Shown in pieces: positions 1 to 8,752 of a DNA stretch of 64,000 nucleotides (positions within the stretch are counted from its first letter, which is position 1; each line of letters begins with the position of its first letter). Made by a program: the position numbers and the translations under genes. This DNA is from Phaeospirillum tilakii (lineage in GTDB: Bacteria; Pseudomonadota; Alphaproteobacteria; Rhodospirillales; Magnetospirillaceae), in assembly GCF_042683125.1 (NCBI RefSeq), contig NZ_JBHUIY010000002.1, forward strand, positions 1-64,000, given 5' to 3'. The notes below the pieces were generated by a model that worked only from the letters and a program-made list of their open reading frames with translations, was not told the DNA's origin and searched no databases.

Positions 1-893
1 CCGCCCCGGCCCCGGCCCCCGCTCCGGCCCCGGCCGCCGCCGCCGCCCCGGCGGCGATGCCGTCGGCGCGCAAGATCGCCGCCGATGCCGGGCTCGACAC
101 CGCCGGCCTCGCCGGCAGCGGCAAGGGCGGCCGGGTCACCAAGGGCGACGTGCTGTCGGCGCTGGCGGCGCCGGCCGTCGCCCCGGCCAGCGGGCGCGAG
201 GAGCGGGTCAAGATGACCCGCCTGCGCCAGCGCATCGCCGAGCGGCTGAAGGCGGCGCAGAACAACGCGGCGATGCTGACCACCTTCAACGAGGTGGACA
301 TGACCGCCTTGTTCGAGCTGCGCAACCGCTACAAGGACGGCTTCGAGAAGAAGCACGGGGTCAAGCTCGGCTTCATGTCGTTCTTCGTCAAGGCCTGCGT
401 CGCCGCGCTGAAGGAATGGCCGGCGGTCAATGCCGAGATCGACGGCGATGAACTGATCTACAAGAAGTATTACGACATCGGCGTCGCGGTCGGCACCCCG
501 CAGGGTCTGGTGGTGCCGGTGGTGCGCGGGGCGGATACGCTGTCCTTCGCCGGGGTCGAGCAGGAAATCGCCGCGCTCGGCAAGAAGGCGCGCGACGGCA
601 AGCTGACGATGGCCGAACTGACCGGCGGCACCTTCACCATTTCCAATGGCGGGGTGTACGGCTCGCTGATGAGCACCCCGATCCTCAACCCGCCGCAATC
701 GGGCATCCTCGGCATGCACAAGGTGCAGCAGCGGCCGATGGTGATGCCCGACGGCAGCATCGCGGCGCGGCCGATGATGTATCTGGCCCTGTCCTACGAC
801 CACCGCATCATCGACGGCCGCGAGGCGGTGTCGTTCCTGGTGCGGGTCAAGGACGGGATCGAGGATCCCTCCCGCCTGCTGCTGGAGGTCTGA
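1..893 (+). CDS. odhB: Dihydrolipoamide succinyltransferase (E2 of 2-oxoglutarate dehydrogenase), C-terminal part
   Basis: Transfers the succinyl group from the E2 lipoyl arm to CoA in the TCA cycle. The gene enters from the left edge, so its start and lipoyl domain are outside the window. The visible part begins in an Ala/Pro-rich swinging linker. Next comes the E3-binding domain (MPSARKIAADAGLD...GGRVTKGDV) and then the catalytic acyltransferase domain, which ends with the active-site motif SYDHRIIDGREAVSFL. The stop lies 3 nt before lpdA, so the two are one operon. Succinyl rather than acetyl specificity is inferred from the close match of the catalytic domain to OdhB/SucB and from the lpdA neighbour. 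Pyruvate dehydrogenase E2 is less likely. Confidence 0.92.
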   Translation, partial: APAPAPAPAPAAAAAPAAMPSARKIAADAGLDTAGLAGSGKGGRVTKGDVLSALAAPAVAPASGREERVKMTRLRQRIAERLKAAQNNAAMLTTFNEVDMTALFELRNRYKDGFEKKHGVKLGFMSFFVKACVAALKEWPAVNAEIDGDELIYKKYYDIGVAVGTPQGLVVPVVRGADTLSFAGVEQEIAALGKKARDGKLTMAELTGGTFTISNGGVYGSLMSTPILNPPQSGILGMHKVQQRPMVMPDGSIAARPMMYLALSYDHRIIDGREAVSFLVRVKDGIEDPSRLLLEV

Positions 894-896
894 GCG

Positions 897-2303
897 ATGG
901 CCGCAACCTCGTTCGATCTGGTGGTGATCGGCGGCGGACCCGGTGGCTATGTCGCCGCGATCCGCGCCGCCCAGTTGGGGATGTCGGTCGCCTGCGTCGA
1001 AAAGCGGCCGGCGCTCGGCGGCACCTGCCTCAATGTCGGCTGCATTCCCTCCAAGGCGCTGCTGGCCGCCTCGCACCATTACCACACCGCCGCCCATGGC
1101 CTCGGCACCTTCGGCATCGCCACCGAGGGGGTCAGCTTCGACCTCGCGGCGATGATGGCGCACAAGGACAAGGTGATCGCCGACAACACCAAGGGGATCG
1201 ACTTCCTGTTCCGCAAGAACAAGATCACCCGCTTCACCGGCGCCGGTCGTCTCGCCGGCGAGGGCCAGGTGGTGGTCAGCGGCGCCGAGGGCGAAACCAC
1301 GCTCGCCGCCAAGGCGATCGTGATCGCCACCGGCTCGGAATCGACTCCGCTGCCGGGGATCGAGATCGACGAGACGGTGTTCGTCTCCTCGACCGGGGCG
1401 CTGGCGCTCGGTTCGGTGCCGAAGCGCCTCGCGGTGATCGGCGGGGGCGTGATCGGGCTCGAACTCGGCACGGTGTGGGGCCGGCTCGGCTCCGAGGTCA
1501 CCGTGATCGAGTTCCTCGACCGCATCCTGCCGTTCCATGACGGCGAGGTGTCGAAGGCGATGCAGCGGCTGCTGGCCCAGCAGGGCTTCGCCTTCAAGCT
1601 GGCGACCAAGGTGGTGGCGGGCGAGCGGGTCGGCGATGCCGCCCGCCTGACCCTCGAACCGGCTGCCGGCGGTCCGCAGGAAACGGTGGAAGCCGACGTG
1701 GTGCTGGTGGCGATTGGCCGCCGTCCCCATGTCGATGGCCTCGGTCTCGACACGGTGGGGGTCGAGCGGACCAAGCGCGGCTTCATCGCCGTCGATGCTC
1801 ACTATCGCACCAACGTCCCCGGGATCTATGCCATCGGCGACGTGATCGGCGGCGCGATGCTGGCGCACAAGGCGGAGGAGGAGGGCGTCGCCCTGGCCGA
1901 ATTGCTGGCCGGCCAGCACGGCCACGTCAATGCCGAGGCGATCCCGTCGGTGGTCTACACCTGGCCGGAGGTGGCCTCGGTCGGCCAGACCGAGGAGCAG
2001 CTCAAGCAGGCCGGCATCGCCTATGCGGTCGGCAAGTTCCCGTTCCTCGCCAATGGCCGCGCCCGCGCCAGCGGCGAAGCCGACGGCTTCGTCAAGATCC
2101 TGGCCGATGCCGCCACCGACCGTATCCTGGGGGCGCACATCATCGGCCCCAATGCCGGGGAACTGATCGCCGAACTGGTGCTGGCGATCGAATTCGGCGC
2201 CGCCGCCGAGGACATCGCCCGCACCTGCCACGCCCATCCCTCGCTGGCCGAGGCGATCAAGGAGGCGGCCCTCGCCGTCGCCGGGCGGGCGATCCACGTT
2301 TGA
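897..2303 (+). CDS. lpdA: Dihydrolipoyl dehydrogenase (E3)
   Basis: FAD enzyme that reoxidises the dihydrolipoyl arm of E2 with NAD+. The 468 residues are the usual family length. The N-terminal FAD motif is GGGPGGYVAAIRAAQLG. The redox disulfide is GGTCLNVGCIPSK (Cys44/Cys49). The NAD-binding fold follows (AVIGGGVIGLELGTVWGRLG), then AIGDVIGG, and the C-terminal dimer domain holds the catalytic pair in HAHPSLAEAIKEA. It starts 3 nt after odhB and is the last gene of the operon: a hairpin repeat begins 3 nt after the stop. Confidence 0.95.
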   Translation: MAATSFDLVVIGGGPGGYVAAIRAAQLGMSVACVEKRPALGGTCLNVGCIPSKALLAASHHYHTAAHGLGTFGIATEGVSFDLAAMMAHKDKVIADNTKGIDFLFRKNKITRFTGAGRLAGEGQVVVSGAEGETTLAAKAIVIATGSESTPLPGIEIDETVFVSSTGALALGSVPKRLAVIGGGVIGLELGTVWGRLGSEVTVIEFLDRILPFHDGEVSKAMQRLLAQQGFAFKLATKVVAGERVGDAARLTLEPAAGGPQETVEADVVLVAIGRRPHVDGLGLDTVGVERTKRGFIAVDAHYRTNVPGIYAIGDVIGGAMLAHKAEEEGVALAELLAGQHGHVNAEAIPSVVYTWPEVASVGQTEEQLKQAGIAYAVGKFPFLANGRARASGEADGFVKILADAATDRILGAHIIGPNAGELIAELVLAIEFGAAAEDIARTCHAHPSLAEAIKEAALAVAGRAIHV

Positions 2304-2306
2304 CGC

Positions 2307-2445
2307 GTGGGCTCCGCCCACACCCGCCAAGGGCCGAGGGCCCTTGGAACCCTTTGGTGGGTGGGGCGGAGCCGCTTTTTTCGTGATGGAAAATCAAGGG
2401 GATCCAAGGGCCTGTGGCCCTTGGCGGGTCCGGGCGGAGCCCGGG
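2307..2445. repeat. Hairpin-rich intergenic repeat, short form
   Basis: Left flank: GTGGGC-TCC-GCCCAC (2307-2321), then the stem CCAAGGGCC/GGCCCTTGG (2327-2347). Right flank: the same 9-bp stem again (2404-2424), then GGGCGGAGCCC. The right flank is the inverted image of the left, so the whole element is an outer inverted repeat around a core with a T-run. Related copies lie at 15109, 36750 and 58293. Placed directly after lpdA, it probably ends that transcript. Confidence 0.75.
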
Positions 2446-2450
2446 GGAGT

Positions 2451-2618
2451 CAAACTGTCTCCCGACGGAGGGGATGCTTCCGGGCCTGTCTGGTGGGGAC
2501 ATCGGCGCCTGGAGCGAGCGGGACCAGGCCGCTCCGGACTTCGTTCCACCGACAGTTCCCCGCCGTCGGGAGTTTGAGGGCCGGCGAGGAACCGGCAATC
2601 CGGTAACGGTTCCTCGCC
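2451..2618. other. Intergenic stretch with dense inverted repeats
   Basis: This is the gene-free DNA between the lpdA repeat and rmuC. Arms 2451-2468 and 2563-2576 pair (CCGTCGGGA with TCCCGACGG, AGTTTG with CAAACT). A competing pairing joins AACTGTC (2453-2459) to GACAGTT (2551-2557). Inside is GGAGCG/CGCTCC (2511-2535). Downstream is a clean 12-bp stem, 2583-2594 with 2607-2618. No coding potential is evident. It could be a structured RNA or a decayed repeat. From 2619 to 2822 I see only an AT-richer patch (2762-2810) that may hold the rmuC promoter. Confidence 0.4.
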
Positions 2619-2822
2619 GCCCTGGGGTGGGGGACGCCCCGGCGATGGGGGGGGAGGAGATCGCCGGCGTCTGACCCGATGCCTCGGCCTGTCAGGGGGG
2701 ATGACGGGGCCGGGCCGTAGCGGTGAGGAGGGGAGGGTGGAGGAACCTCTCTCACCGCCGCGTTAAAGATAGACTAATTCTTATTTGATGCATCCGCAAT
2801 ACATTTTTTGGACCCGCCGCCG

Positions 2823-4157
2823 ATGATCGCCGAATTCGCCGCCGTGCTCGCCGCCGTGCTGTCGCTGGCCACCCTGGTGGTGGTGCTGTTGTCCCGCCGG
2901 GGCGACGAGGGGGGCGGCGGCCGGCTCGACCGGCTGGAACGGCTGCTGCGCGACGAATTCGCCGCCCAGGCCCGCCAGGGGCGCGAGGAGCTGGCCGGAC
3001 AGATCCGCGCCCTCGAAGCCGAGCTGCGCGGCCTGATCGAGCAGCGGCTGGCCGACGCCCGCGCCGATCAGGCCGGGCAGGGGCGGGCGCTGCGCGAGGA
3101 GGTCGGCGGCAATCTGCACCAGCTCGCCGACGGCATCGCCCAGACCCTGCGCGACCGGCTTGACGGGGTGATCCGCTCGATGGGCGAGCAGACCCGCACC
3201 GTGGCCGATCAGCTCGACCGCCTGCGCGGCGACAATGCCGCCAAGCTCGAACAGATGCGCCAGACCGTCGATGAGAAGCTTCAGGGCACGCTGGAAAAGC
3301 GGCTGGGCGAGTCGTTCCGTCTGGTCAGCGACCGGCTGGAGCAGGTGCATAAGGGGCTGGGCGAGATGCAGAGCCTCGCCAGCGGGGTGGGCGACCTCAA
3401 GCGGGTGCTGTCGAACGTCAAGACCCGGGGCACCTGGGGCGAGGTCCAGCTCGGCGCGCTGCTCGACCAGATCTTCCGCCCCGATCAGGTGCTGCGCGAG
3501 GCGACCTGCCGCCCCGGCAGCGCCGAGCGGGTCGATTACGCCCTGCGCCTGCCCGGCCGGGGCGAGGACGAGCCCGAACTGCTGCTGCCGATCGACGCCA
3601 AGTTTCCCAACGAGGATTACGAGCGGCTCCAGCTCGCGGTCGAGCGCGCCGATGCCGAGGCGGTCGAGCAGGCCGCCCGCGCGCTGGAGGCCCGCATCCG
3701 CCAATGCGCCCGCGAGATCCGCGACAAATACATCAACCCGCCCTTCACCACCGATTTCGCCCTGCTGTTCCTGCCGACCGAGGGCCTCTATGCCGAGGTG
3801 CTGCGCCGGCCCGGGCTGATCGAGCTGCTTCAGCGCGAGTACAAGGTGGTGGCGGCCGGGCCGACCACCCTGGGGGCGATCCTCAACGCCTTGCAGATGG
3901 GGTTCCGCACCCTGGCGATCGAAAAACGGTCGAGCGAGGTGTGGGAGATCCTTGGCGCGGTCAAGACCGAGTTCGGCAAATATGGCGAGGTGCTCGACAA
4001 GGTGCAGCGCAAGTTGCAGGAAGCCTCGAAGACCATCGACGACGTCGCGGTGCGCAAACGGGCGATTGATCGCCGCCTGCGCGCGGTCGAGGCGCTGCCG
4101 GACTCGGGGGTGGCGGCGCTGCTGCCGTTCGACGACGCCGACGACCCGCCGGGCTGA
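2823..4157 (+). CDS. rmuC: DNA recombination protein RmuC
   Basis: RmuC-family protein thought to limit inversions at short inverted repeats, probably as a PD-(D/E)XK-type nuclease. A single N-terminal membrane segment (about residues 1-22) is followed by a coiled coil to about residue 150. The RmuC domain shows GTWGEVQLGALLDQ, LPIDAKFPNEDYERL, FLPTEGLYAEVLR and GPTTLGAILNALQMGFRTLA. I chose ATG 2823 (444 aa) because it directly precedes the membrane segment. An in-frame TTG at 2808 would add five residues, and no clear ribosome binding site supports either. It converges on addA, another recombination gene. Confidence 0.9.
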   Translation: MIAEFAAVLAAVLSLATLVVVLLSRRGDEGGGGRLDRLERLLRDEFAAQARQGREELAGQIRALEAELRGLIEQRLADARADQAGQGRALREEVGGNLHQLADGIAQTLRDRLDGVIRSMGEQTRTVADQLDRLRGDNAAKLEQMRQTVDEKLQGTLEKRLGESFRLVSDRLEQVHKGLGEMQSLASGVGDLKRVLSNVKTRGTWGEVQLGALLDQIFRPDQVLREATCRPGSAERVDYALRLPGRGEDEPELLLPIDAKFPNEDYERLQLAVERADAEAVEQAARALEARIRQCAREIRDKYINPPFTTDFALLFLPTEGLYAEVLRRPGLIELLQREYKVVAAGPTTLGAILNALQMGFRTLAIEKRSSEVWEILGAVKTEFGKYGEVLDKVQRKLQEASKTIDDVAVRKRAIDRRLRAVEALPDSGVAALLPFDDADDPPG

Positions 4158-4165
4158 CGCCCGGG

Positions 4166-4214
4166 GCCAAGGGGCGAGCCCCTTGGCAATCCCCCGGAGG
4201 GCCGCAGGCCCTCC
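4166..4214. repeat. Intergenic double-hairpin repeat (type C)
   Basis: Two adjacent perfect hairpins: GCCAAGGGGC/GCCCCTTGGC (4166-4187) and GGAGGGCC/GGCCCTCC (4196-4214). The same pair in the same order occurs at 51591-51642 with changed loop bases but unchanged stems. Both copies lie between convergent genes. Confidence 0.7.
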
Positions 4215-4232
4215 ACCCTTGAATCACGGATT

Positions 4233-4257
4233 GGCGGGGAGGACGGCCCCGCCTTTT
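4233..4257 (+). terminator. Intrinsic terminator of rmuC
   Basis: Stem GGCGGGG (4233-4239) with CCCCGCC (4247-4253), 7-nt loop, followed by TTTT. It is correctly oriented to end the rmuC transcript. Confidence 0.65.
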
Positions 4258-4277
4258 ATGAAGAGAAACAAAGGGGG

Positions 4278-4317
4278 TTTGGGGCATCGCCCCAAATGGG
4301 TTTGGGCGAGTGCCCAA
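4278..4317 (-). terminator. Paired hairpins at the addA 3' end
   Basis: Two hairpins, TTTGGGGC-ATC-GCCCCAAA (4278-4296) and TTGGGC-GAGT-GCCCAA (4302-4317), lie just past the addA stop. There is no strong U-run on the minus strand, so termination is inferred. Confidence 0.4.
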
Positions 4318-4328
4318 TAAGGGAGCGG

Positions 4329-7300
4329 TCAAGCCAGGCTGTCGTCGAGCAGGGCGGCGGGGATTTCCATCAGTCTCGGTCCGTCGGTCCACAGCAGCAG
4401 GCAGCGGATCCGCCGTCCGGGATAGAGGCAGGCCAGCGCCAGCCGGTAGGCGGCCATCTGGCGGACATAGAGCGGCGGGATCGCCGCCACCTCCGACGGT
4501 GGGCGGCGATTGGTCTTGTAATCGACCGCCACCACGCTGTCGGCGGTGACCACCAGCCGGTCGATCCGCCCCGACAGGATCCGCTCGCCGATGCGGGCCA
4601 GCACCGGCACCTCGGCCAGGGCGCCGGGGGCGAACAGCGGGGCGAACTCGGTCGAGTCGAGCAGGGCGTTGACCTCGGCGGCGATCGCCACCTGCTCGGC
4701 GGCGGTGAGGCCCCACAGCGGCCGGGCCAGGAACCGGCTCATCGCCGCCGCCCGCTCGGGCCGGGGCAGGTCGGGCAGGCTTTGCAGCAGGCGGTGGATC
4801 AGGGTGCCGCGCTGCCAGCGGCCGGTGTCGCCGGCACGGTCGAGCGGCGAGCGCACCGGCGGTTCCTCGTCGTCGGGGCGCGACGGCGCCAGCGGGCGCG
4901 GCGGCGATGGCTCGGCCTCGGCCGGGCGGGTGGCCCAGGGCGGCAATTCCGGCTCGGGCGGCGCGGCGGCGGCGCCGGGCTCGGCGTCCACCGCGTCCTG
5001 CTGCGGGCAGCGCAGCACCAGCAGCTCGTGCCCCTCGGTCTCGTCGGCCGCGACCAGCCACGGCGCCGGCTCGGTCTCGGCCAGCGGGGCGACCGCGTCG
5101 CGGATCAGGCCGTACCAGCAGCCCTCGGGCGGGGCGCGGCGGGTTTCCCAGCCGCAGATGATCAGCCGGTCCTCGGCCCGGGTCAGCGCGACATAGAGCA
5201 GGCGGCGGTATTCCTGCTCGCGCGCCTGCTTGCGGGCGGCGGCGGCGGCGCGGCAGACCGGGTCCTGGTCGTCGGCGCGCGGCACCCAGGCCGGCAATTC
5301 GTCGGCCGCCGCGCCGTCGCCCAGCCACAGCAGCCGCCCGCTCTGGTTCGGCATCTGGAGGGTGTCGGGCAGCACCACGATCGGCGCCTGCAAGCCTTTG
5401 GCGCCGTGGACGGTCATGATCCGCACCGCGTCGCGCCCGCTTTGTTCGAGGTCGCGCTTGATCTCGGGCTGGCTGGTGTCGAGCCAGTGCAGGAAGCCCT
5501 GCAACGAGGGGGGATGGATCCGCTCGACCGCCAGCGCCAGGGCCATGAATTCGTCGATCGGGTCCTCCGCCTCCTGGCCGAGCCGGGCCAGCAGCGCCCG
5601 CCGTCCGCCGAGCGGGCCGAGGATCCGCGCATACAGCGCCTGCGGCGGCAGCCGGTCGGCCAGCGCCAGCAGGTCGGACAGATAGAGGTAGGTGCGCTCG
5701 AACGCCGGATCGCGGGTCAGGCCGGCGGCCAGCGCGCTCCACAGCGAGGTCTCGCCCCGGTCGTGGGCCAGGGTGAACAATTGGGTCTCGTCCAGCCCGA
5801 CCAGCGGCCCCTTCAGCACGGTGGCCAGGGTCAGATCGTCCTCGGGCAGCAGCAGGAAGCGGCCGAGCGCCATCAGGTCCATCACCGCCATCTGGTCGGT
5901 CAGCACCATCCGGTCGGCCCCGGCCACCGCCACCTTCAGCGTCTTCAGCTCGCGCACCAGATCCTCGACCAGCGGGCCGCGCCGCCGCACCAGCACCAGG
6001 ATGTCGCCGGCCCGCACCGGCCGGCCGCGCGACTCCAGCCTCTCGCTGCCGATCATCGCCGCGATCCGCCCGGCCAGCAGCCGGGCCAGCCGGGCCGGTG
6101 GCGAATCGCCCCGGATCCGCTCGACCGGCGGCTTCCATGGCGGCGGGGCGTCGAGCGGGCGCGGCGCCACCGGCGGCCAGATCTCGACCCGCCCGCCGGC
6201 CCCGGCGCGGTGGGCGAGGTGGGTGATGTCCTCGTCCGGCCCGGCGACACCGTCGCGGCCGGGGCTGTTGGGCGCGAACACCGCGTTGACCGCGTCGAGC
6301 ACGGCGCGGCCGGAGCGGAACGACAGGTTGAGGGCGATTTCGTCCCAGCGTTGGCCGGCCGACGGCACCTCGCGGGCGAAGCGGGCGCGCATCGCAGCGA
6401 AGGCGCGCGGGTCGGCGCGCTGGAACGAATAGATCGACTGCTTGGCGTCGCCGACCGCGAACACGGTGCGGGTGCGCCCGCCGGCACCGACATCGGCGAA
6501 GAATTCCCCGGTCAGCGCCGCCACCACCGCCCACTGGTCGGGGTTGGTGTCCTGGGCCTCGTCGATCAGCACATGGTCGATGCCGCCGTCGAGTTTGTAC
6601 TGGACCCAGGCGGTCTGGCCCGGCCGGGTCAGCAGGTCGCGCGCGGCCAGGATCAGGTCGTCGTAATCCAGCGCCGCCCGCGCCGCCTTGGCCCGGCGGT
6701 AGGACTCGAGCAAAGCGGTGCCGAGGGTCAGCAGCGCGGCGGTGGCGGCGAGGATCCCGGCGGCGCGCAGCCTGTCCTCGACCCACAGCACCCGCTCGGC
6801 TTCGGCCTCCAGGGCGTCGAGGCTGGCCGGGTCGGCTTCCCGCACCCCCTTGGAGGCCAGGGTCTGGCGGATCTCGCCCTCGCGGGTGAGGAACTGATCG
6901 ACCCACCCGGCCCAGCCGGCGGCGCGCCCGGCCGGGTCGGCCAGCCACGCCGCCATCCCTTCGGCCCGCTTCTGGTCGGTCTTGCCGCCCTGTTCCAGCG
7001 CGGCGACGGCGCGGCGCAAGGCGGGGCCGTCGAACGAGTCCTCGGCGCAGGCGGCGGCGCGCAGGCTGTCGACCGTCTCGCCCGGCGCCACGTCCAGCCG
7101 GGCCGCCAGCGCCCGCACCACCCCGCCCAGCCCGCCTTCGCGGCGCAGGATCCGTTCCAGCCGGCCGCGCTCGCTGGCCAGTTCGCCCAGCAGATCGGGG
7201 AAGGCCTGCTCATGCACCCGCGCCGTCACCGTCGCCAGCGCCAGCGCCAGGGTCGGATCGGCCCCGTCGCGGGCGGCGGCCAGCACCTCGATCTTGGCGG

Positions 7301-7772
7301 CTTCCAGCGCCTCGGCGGCGTCGCCATCGTCCATCAACTGGAAATGGGGGGCGAGCCCGGCCTCCAGCGGGAAGCGGCGCAGCAGCGACTGACAGAAGGC
7401 GTGCAGGGTCTCGATCGCCATCCCGCCCGGGGTGTCGAGCACCTGGGCGAACAGCCGGCGCGCCCGCACCCGCTCGGCCGCATCAGGCGCACGCCCCAAC
7501 AGCCGGGCCAACTCGCCTTCCAGCGTCGCCTCGTCGGCGGTGGCCCAGGCGGCGAGACGGCGGTTGAGCCGCACCGCCATCTCGGCGGCGGCGGCCTTGG
7601 TGAAGGTCAGACACAGCAGCCGGCGCGGCGTGGCGCCGGCCAGCAGCAGGGTCAGCACCCGGTCGGTCAGCACCTTGGTCTTGCCGGTGCCGGCGCTGGC
7701 GGCGACCCATACGCTGGCGGTGGGATCGGCGGCGCGGCGCTGGCGGCGGTCGGCCTCGTCGGTCAGGCTCAT
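4329..7772 (-). CDS. addA: Double-strand break repair helicase-nuclease AddA
   Basis: UvrD/Rep-type helicase with a C-terminal nuclease, the AddA half of the AddAB complex that resects DNA ends for RecA. The 1147 residues match the family. Walker A is VAASAGTGKTKVLTDRVL, Walker B is VLIDEAQDTNPDQW, and helicase motif VI is LYVALTRAEDRLII. The C-terminal PD-(D/E)XK nuclease shows VDYKTNRRPP. In most alphaproteobacteria addB sits immediately upstream of addA. Here the upstream neighbour is a hairpin repeat and then xerD, so addB must be elsewhere or missing. Very long open frames on the opposite strand and in another minus frame are composition artefacts. Confidence 0.93.
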   Translation of the reverse strand: MSLTDEADRRQRRAADPTASVWVAASAGTGKTKVLTDRVLTLLLAGATPRRLLCLTFTKAAAAEMAVRLNRRLAAWATADEATLEGELARLLGRAPDAAERVRARRLFAQVLDTPGGMAIETLHAFCQSLLRRFPLEAGLAPHFQLMDDGDAAEALEAAKIEVLAAARDGADPTLALALATVTARVHEQAFPDLLGELASERGRLERILRREGGLGGVVRALAARLDVAPGETVDSLRAAACAEDSFDGPALRRAVAALEQGGKTDQKRAEGMAAWLADPAGRAAGWAGWVDQFLTREGEIRQTLASKGVREADPASLDALEAEAERVLWVEDRLRAAGILAATAALLTLGTALLESYRRAKAARAALDYDDLILAARDLLTRPGQTAWVQYKLDGGIDHVLIDEAQDTNPDQWAVVAALTGEFFADVGAGGRTRTVFAVGDAKQSIYSFQRADPRAFAAMRARFAREVPSAGQRWDEIALNLSFRSGRAVLDAVNAVFAPNSPGRDGVAGPDEDITHLAHRAGAGGRVEIWPPVAPRPLDAPPPWKPPVERIRGDSPPARLARLLAGRIAAMIGSERLESRGRPVRAGDILVLVRRRGPLVEDLVRELKTLKVAVAGADRMVLTDQMAVMDLMALGRFLLLPEDDLTLATVLKGPLVGLDETQLFTLAHDRGETSLWSALAAGLTRDPAFERTYLYLSDLLALADRLPPQALYARILGPLGGRRALLARLGQEAEDPIDEFMALALAVERIHPPSLQGFLHWLDTSQPEIKRDLEQSGRDAVRIMTVHGAKGLQAPIVVLPDTLQMPNQSGRLLWLGDGAAADELPAWVPRADDQDPVCRAAAAARKQAREQEYRRLLYVALTRAEDRLIICGWETRRAPPEGCWYGLIRDAVAPLAETEPAPWLVAADETEGHELLVLRCPQQDAVDAEPGAAAAPPEPELPPWATRPAEAEPSPPRPLAPSRPDDEEPPVRSPLDRAGDTGRWQRGTLIHRLLQSLPDLPRPERAAAMSRFLARPLWGLTAAEQVAIAAEVNALLDSTEFAPLFAPGALAEVPVLARIGERILSGRIDRLVVTADSVVAVDYKTNRRPPSEVAAIPPLYVRQMAAYRLALACLYPGRRIRCLLLWTDGPRLMEIPAALLDDSLA

Positions 7773-7802
7773 CGCCGGCCCCGCCCGACCACCGAAGCAG
7801 GT

Positions 7803-7841
7803 CCAGGAGCCGCTGGCTCCTGGCGGGTTTGGGCGGAGCCC
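7803..7841. repeat. Hairpin repeat, single flank with compensatory stem changes
   Basis: Read on the minus strand this is GGGCTCCGCCC followed by CCAGGAGCC-AGC-GGCTCCTGG. It has the layout of the left flank of the 162-bp repeats, but the second stem is CCAGGAGCC/GGCTCCTGG instead of CCAAGGGCC/GGCCCTTGG. Pairing is kept while bases differ. It lies between the xerD stop and addA. Confidence 0.6.
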
Positions 7842-7849
7842 ATGATTTT

Positions 7850-8752
7850 TTACCCCCCTTTACCGGCGAGAGGATGGTGGCTCTGCACCAGCTTGACCAG
7901 CCGCTCGCTCTGGACGTGGGTGTAGATCTCGGTGGTGGCGATGTCGGCATGGCCCAGCATCTGCTGGACCAGCCGCAGATCGGCGCCGCCGGCCAGCAGA
8001 TGGCTGGCGAAGGCGTGGCGCAGGACGTGGGGCGACAGCCGCGACGGTTCGATCCCGGCGGCGAGCCCGGCCCGCCCCAGCATGCGGGCGAAGCCGGAGC
8101 GGGTGAGATGGCCGCTGCGCCCGCGCGACGGGAACAGCCAAGGCGAGGTGGCGGCGCCGGGCAAAGCGGCGCGGACCGGGCGCCACGCCGCCAGGGCTTC
8201 GCGGGCCGGCACCGACAGCGGCACCATCCGTTCCTTGTCGCCCTTGCCGCGCACCGTCAGCAGCGCCGGGTCGCGCGCCACCGCCGCGAACGGCAGCCCG
8301 ACCAGTTCGGACACACGCAGCCCGGTGGCGTAAAGGGTTTCGAGCAGGGCGGTCAGCATCACCCCGTCCTCGCCCGGCACGGCGCGGGCGGCGGCGAGCA
8401 GGGCCGACACCTCGGCCACCGACAGGATCTTCGGCAGCGGCCGCTTCAGCCGGGGGGCATCCACCCCCATCGTCGGGTCGTCGCGGCGGCGGCCCTCGGC
8501 GACCAGGAAGGCGTGGAACTGGCTGACGCAGGACAGCCGCCGCGCCTGGGTGCGCGGCGCCATCCCGCGCGCGGCCTGATCGCCCAGCCAGTCGCGCAGC
8601 AGGGCCGGGCTGGCCTCGAGCGGGCCGGCGCCGGCCCGGCCGAGGAAGGCGAGGTAGGAGTCGAGATCACGGCGATAGGCGTCGAGGGTGTTGGCGGCGG
8701 CGCCCCGCTCCGCCGCCATCATTTCCAGGAAGGACTCGACGTGGCGGTCCAT
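7850..8752 (-). CDS. xerD: Tyrosine recombinase XerD
   Basis: Site-specific recombinase that resolves chromosome dimers at dif together with XerC and FtsK. The 300 residues are the usual length. The N-terminal SAM-like core-binding domain (RHVESFLEMMAAERG...) is followed by the catalytic domain: Arg in TGLRVSELVGL, Lys in GKGDKERMVP, the HVLRHAFASHLL box, and Tyr in LGHADIATTEIYTHV. ATG 8752 overlaps the preceding TGA by one base (TGATG), implying coupled translation. XerD rather than XerC is inferred from the aroK neighbourhood typical of alphaproteobacteria. The frame stays open far upstream, but that part is a shadow of the next gene. Confidence 0.88.
   Translation of the reverse strand: MDRHVESFLEMMAAERGAAANTLDAYRRDLDSYLAFLGRAGAGPLEASPALLRDWLGDQAARGMAPRTQARRLSCVSQFHAFLVAEGRRRDDPTMGVDAPRLKRPLPKILSVAEVSALLAAARAVPGEDGVMLTALLETLYATGLRVSELVGLPFAAVARDPALLTVRGKGDKERMVPLSVPAREALAAWRPVRAALPGAATSPWLFPSRGRSGHLTRSGFARMLGRAGLAAGIEPSRLSPHVLRHAFASHLLAGGADLRLVQQMLGHADIATTEIYTHVQSERLVKLVQSHHPLAGKGG

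Noticed and set aside
3961..6948. A 995-codon minus frame within addA
   Set aside because: Arg/Pro/Ala-rich shadow of addA in another frame, running on into rmuC. No motif and no ribosome binding site.
4296..7925. A plus-strand open frame of over 1200 codons opposite addA
   Set aside because: Its translation is Gln/Gly/Arg/His-rich low-complexity sequence with no domain. addA on the other strand has all helicase and nuclease motifs. High GC keeps antisense frames open.
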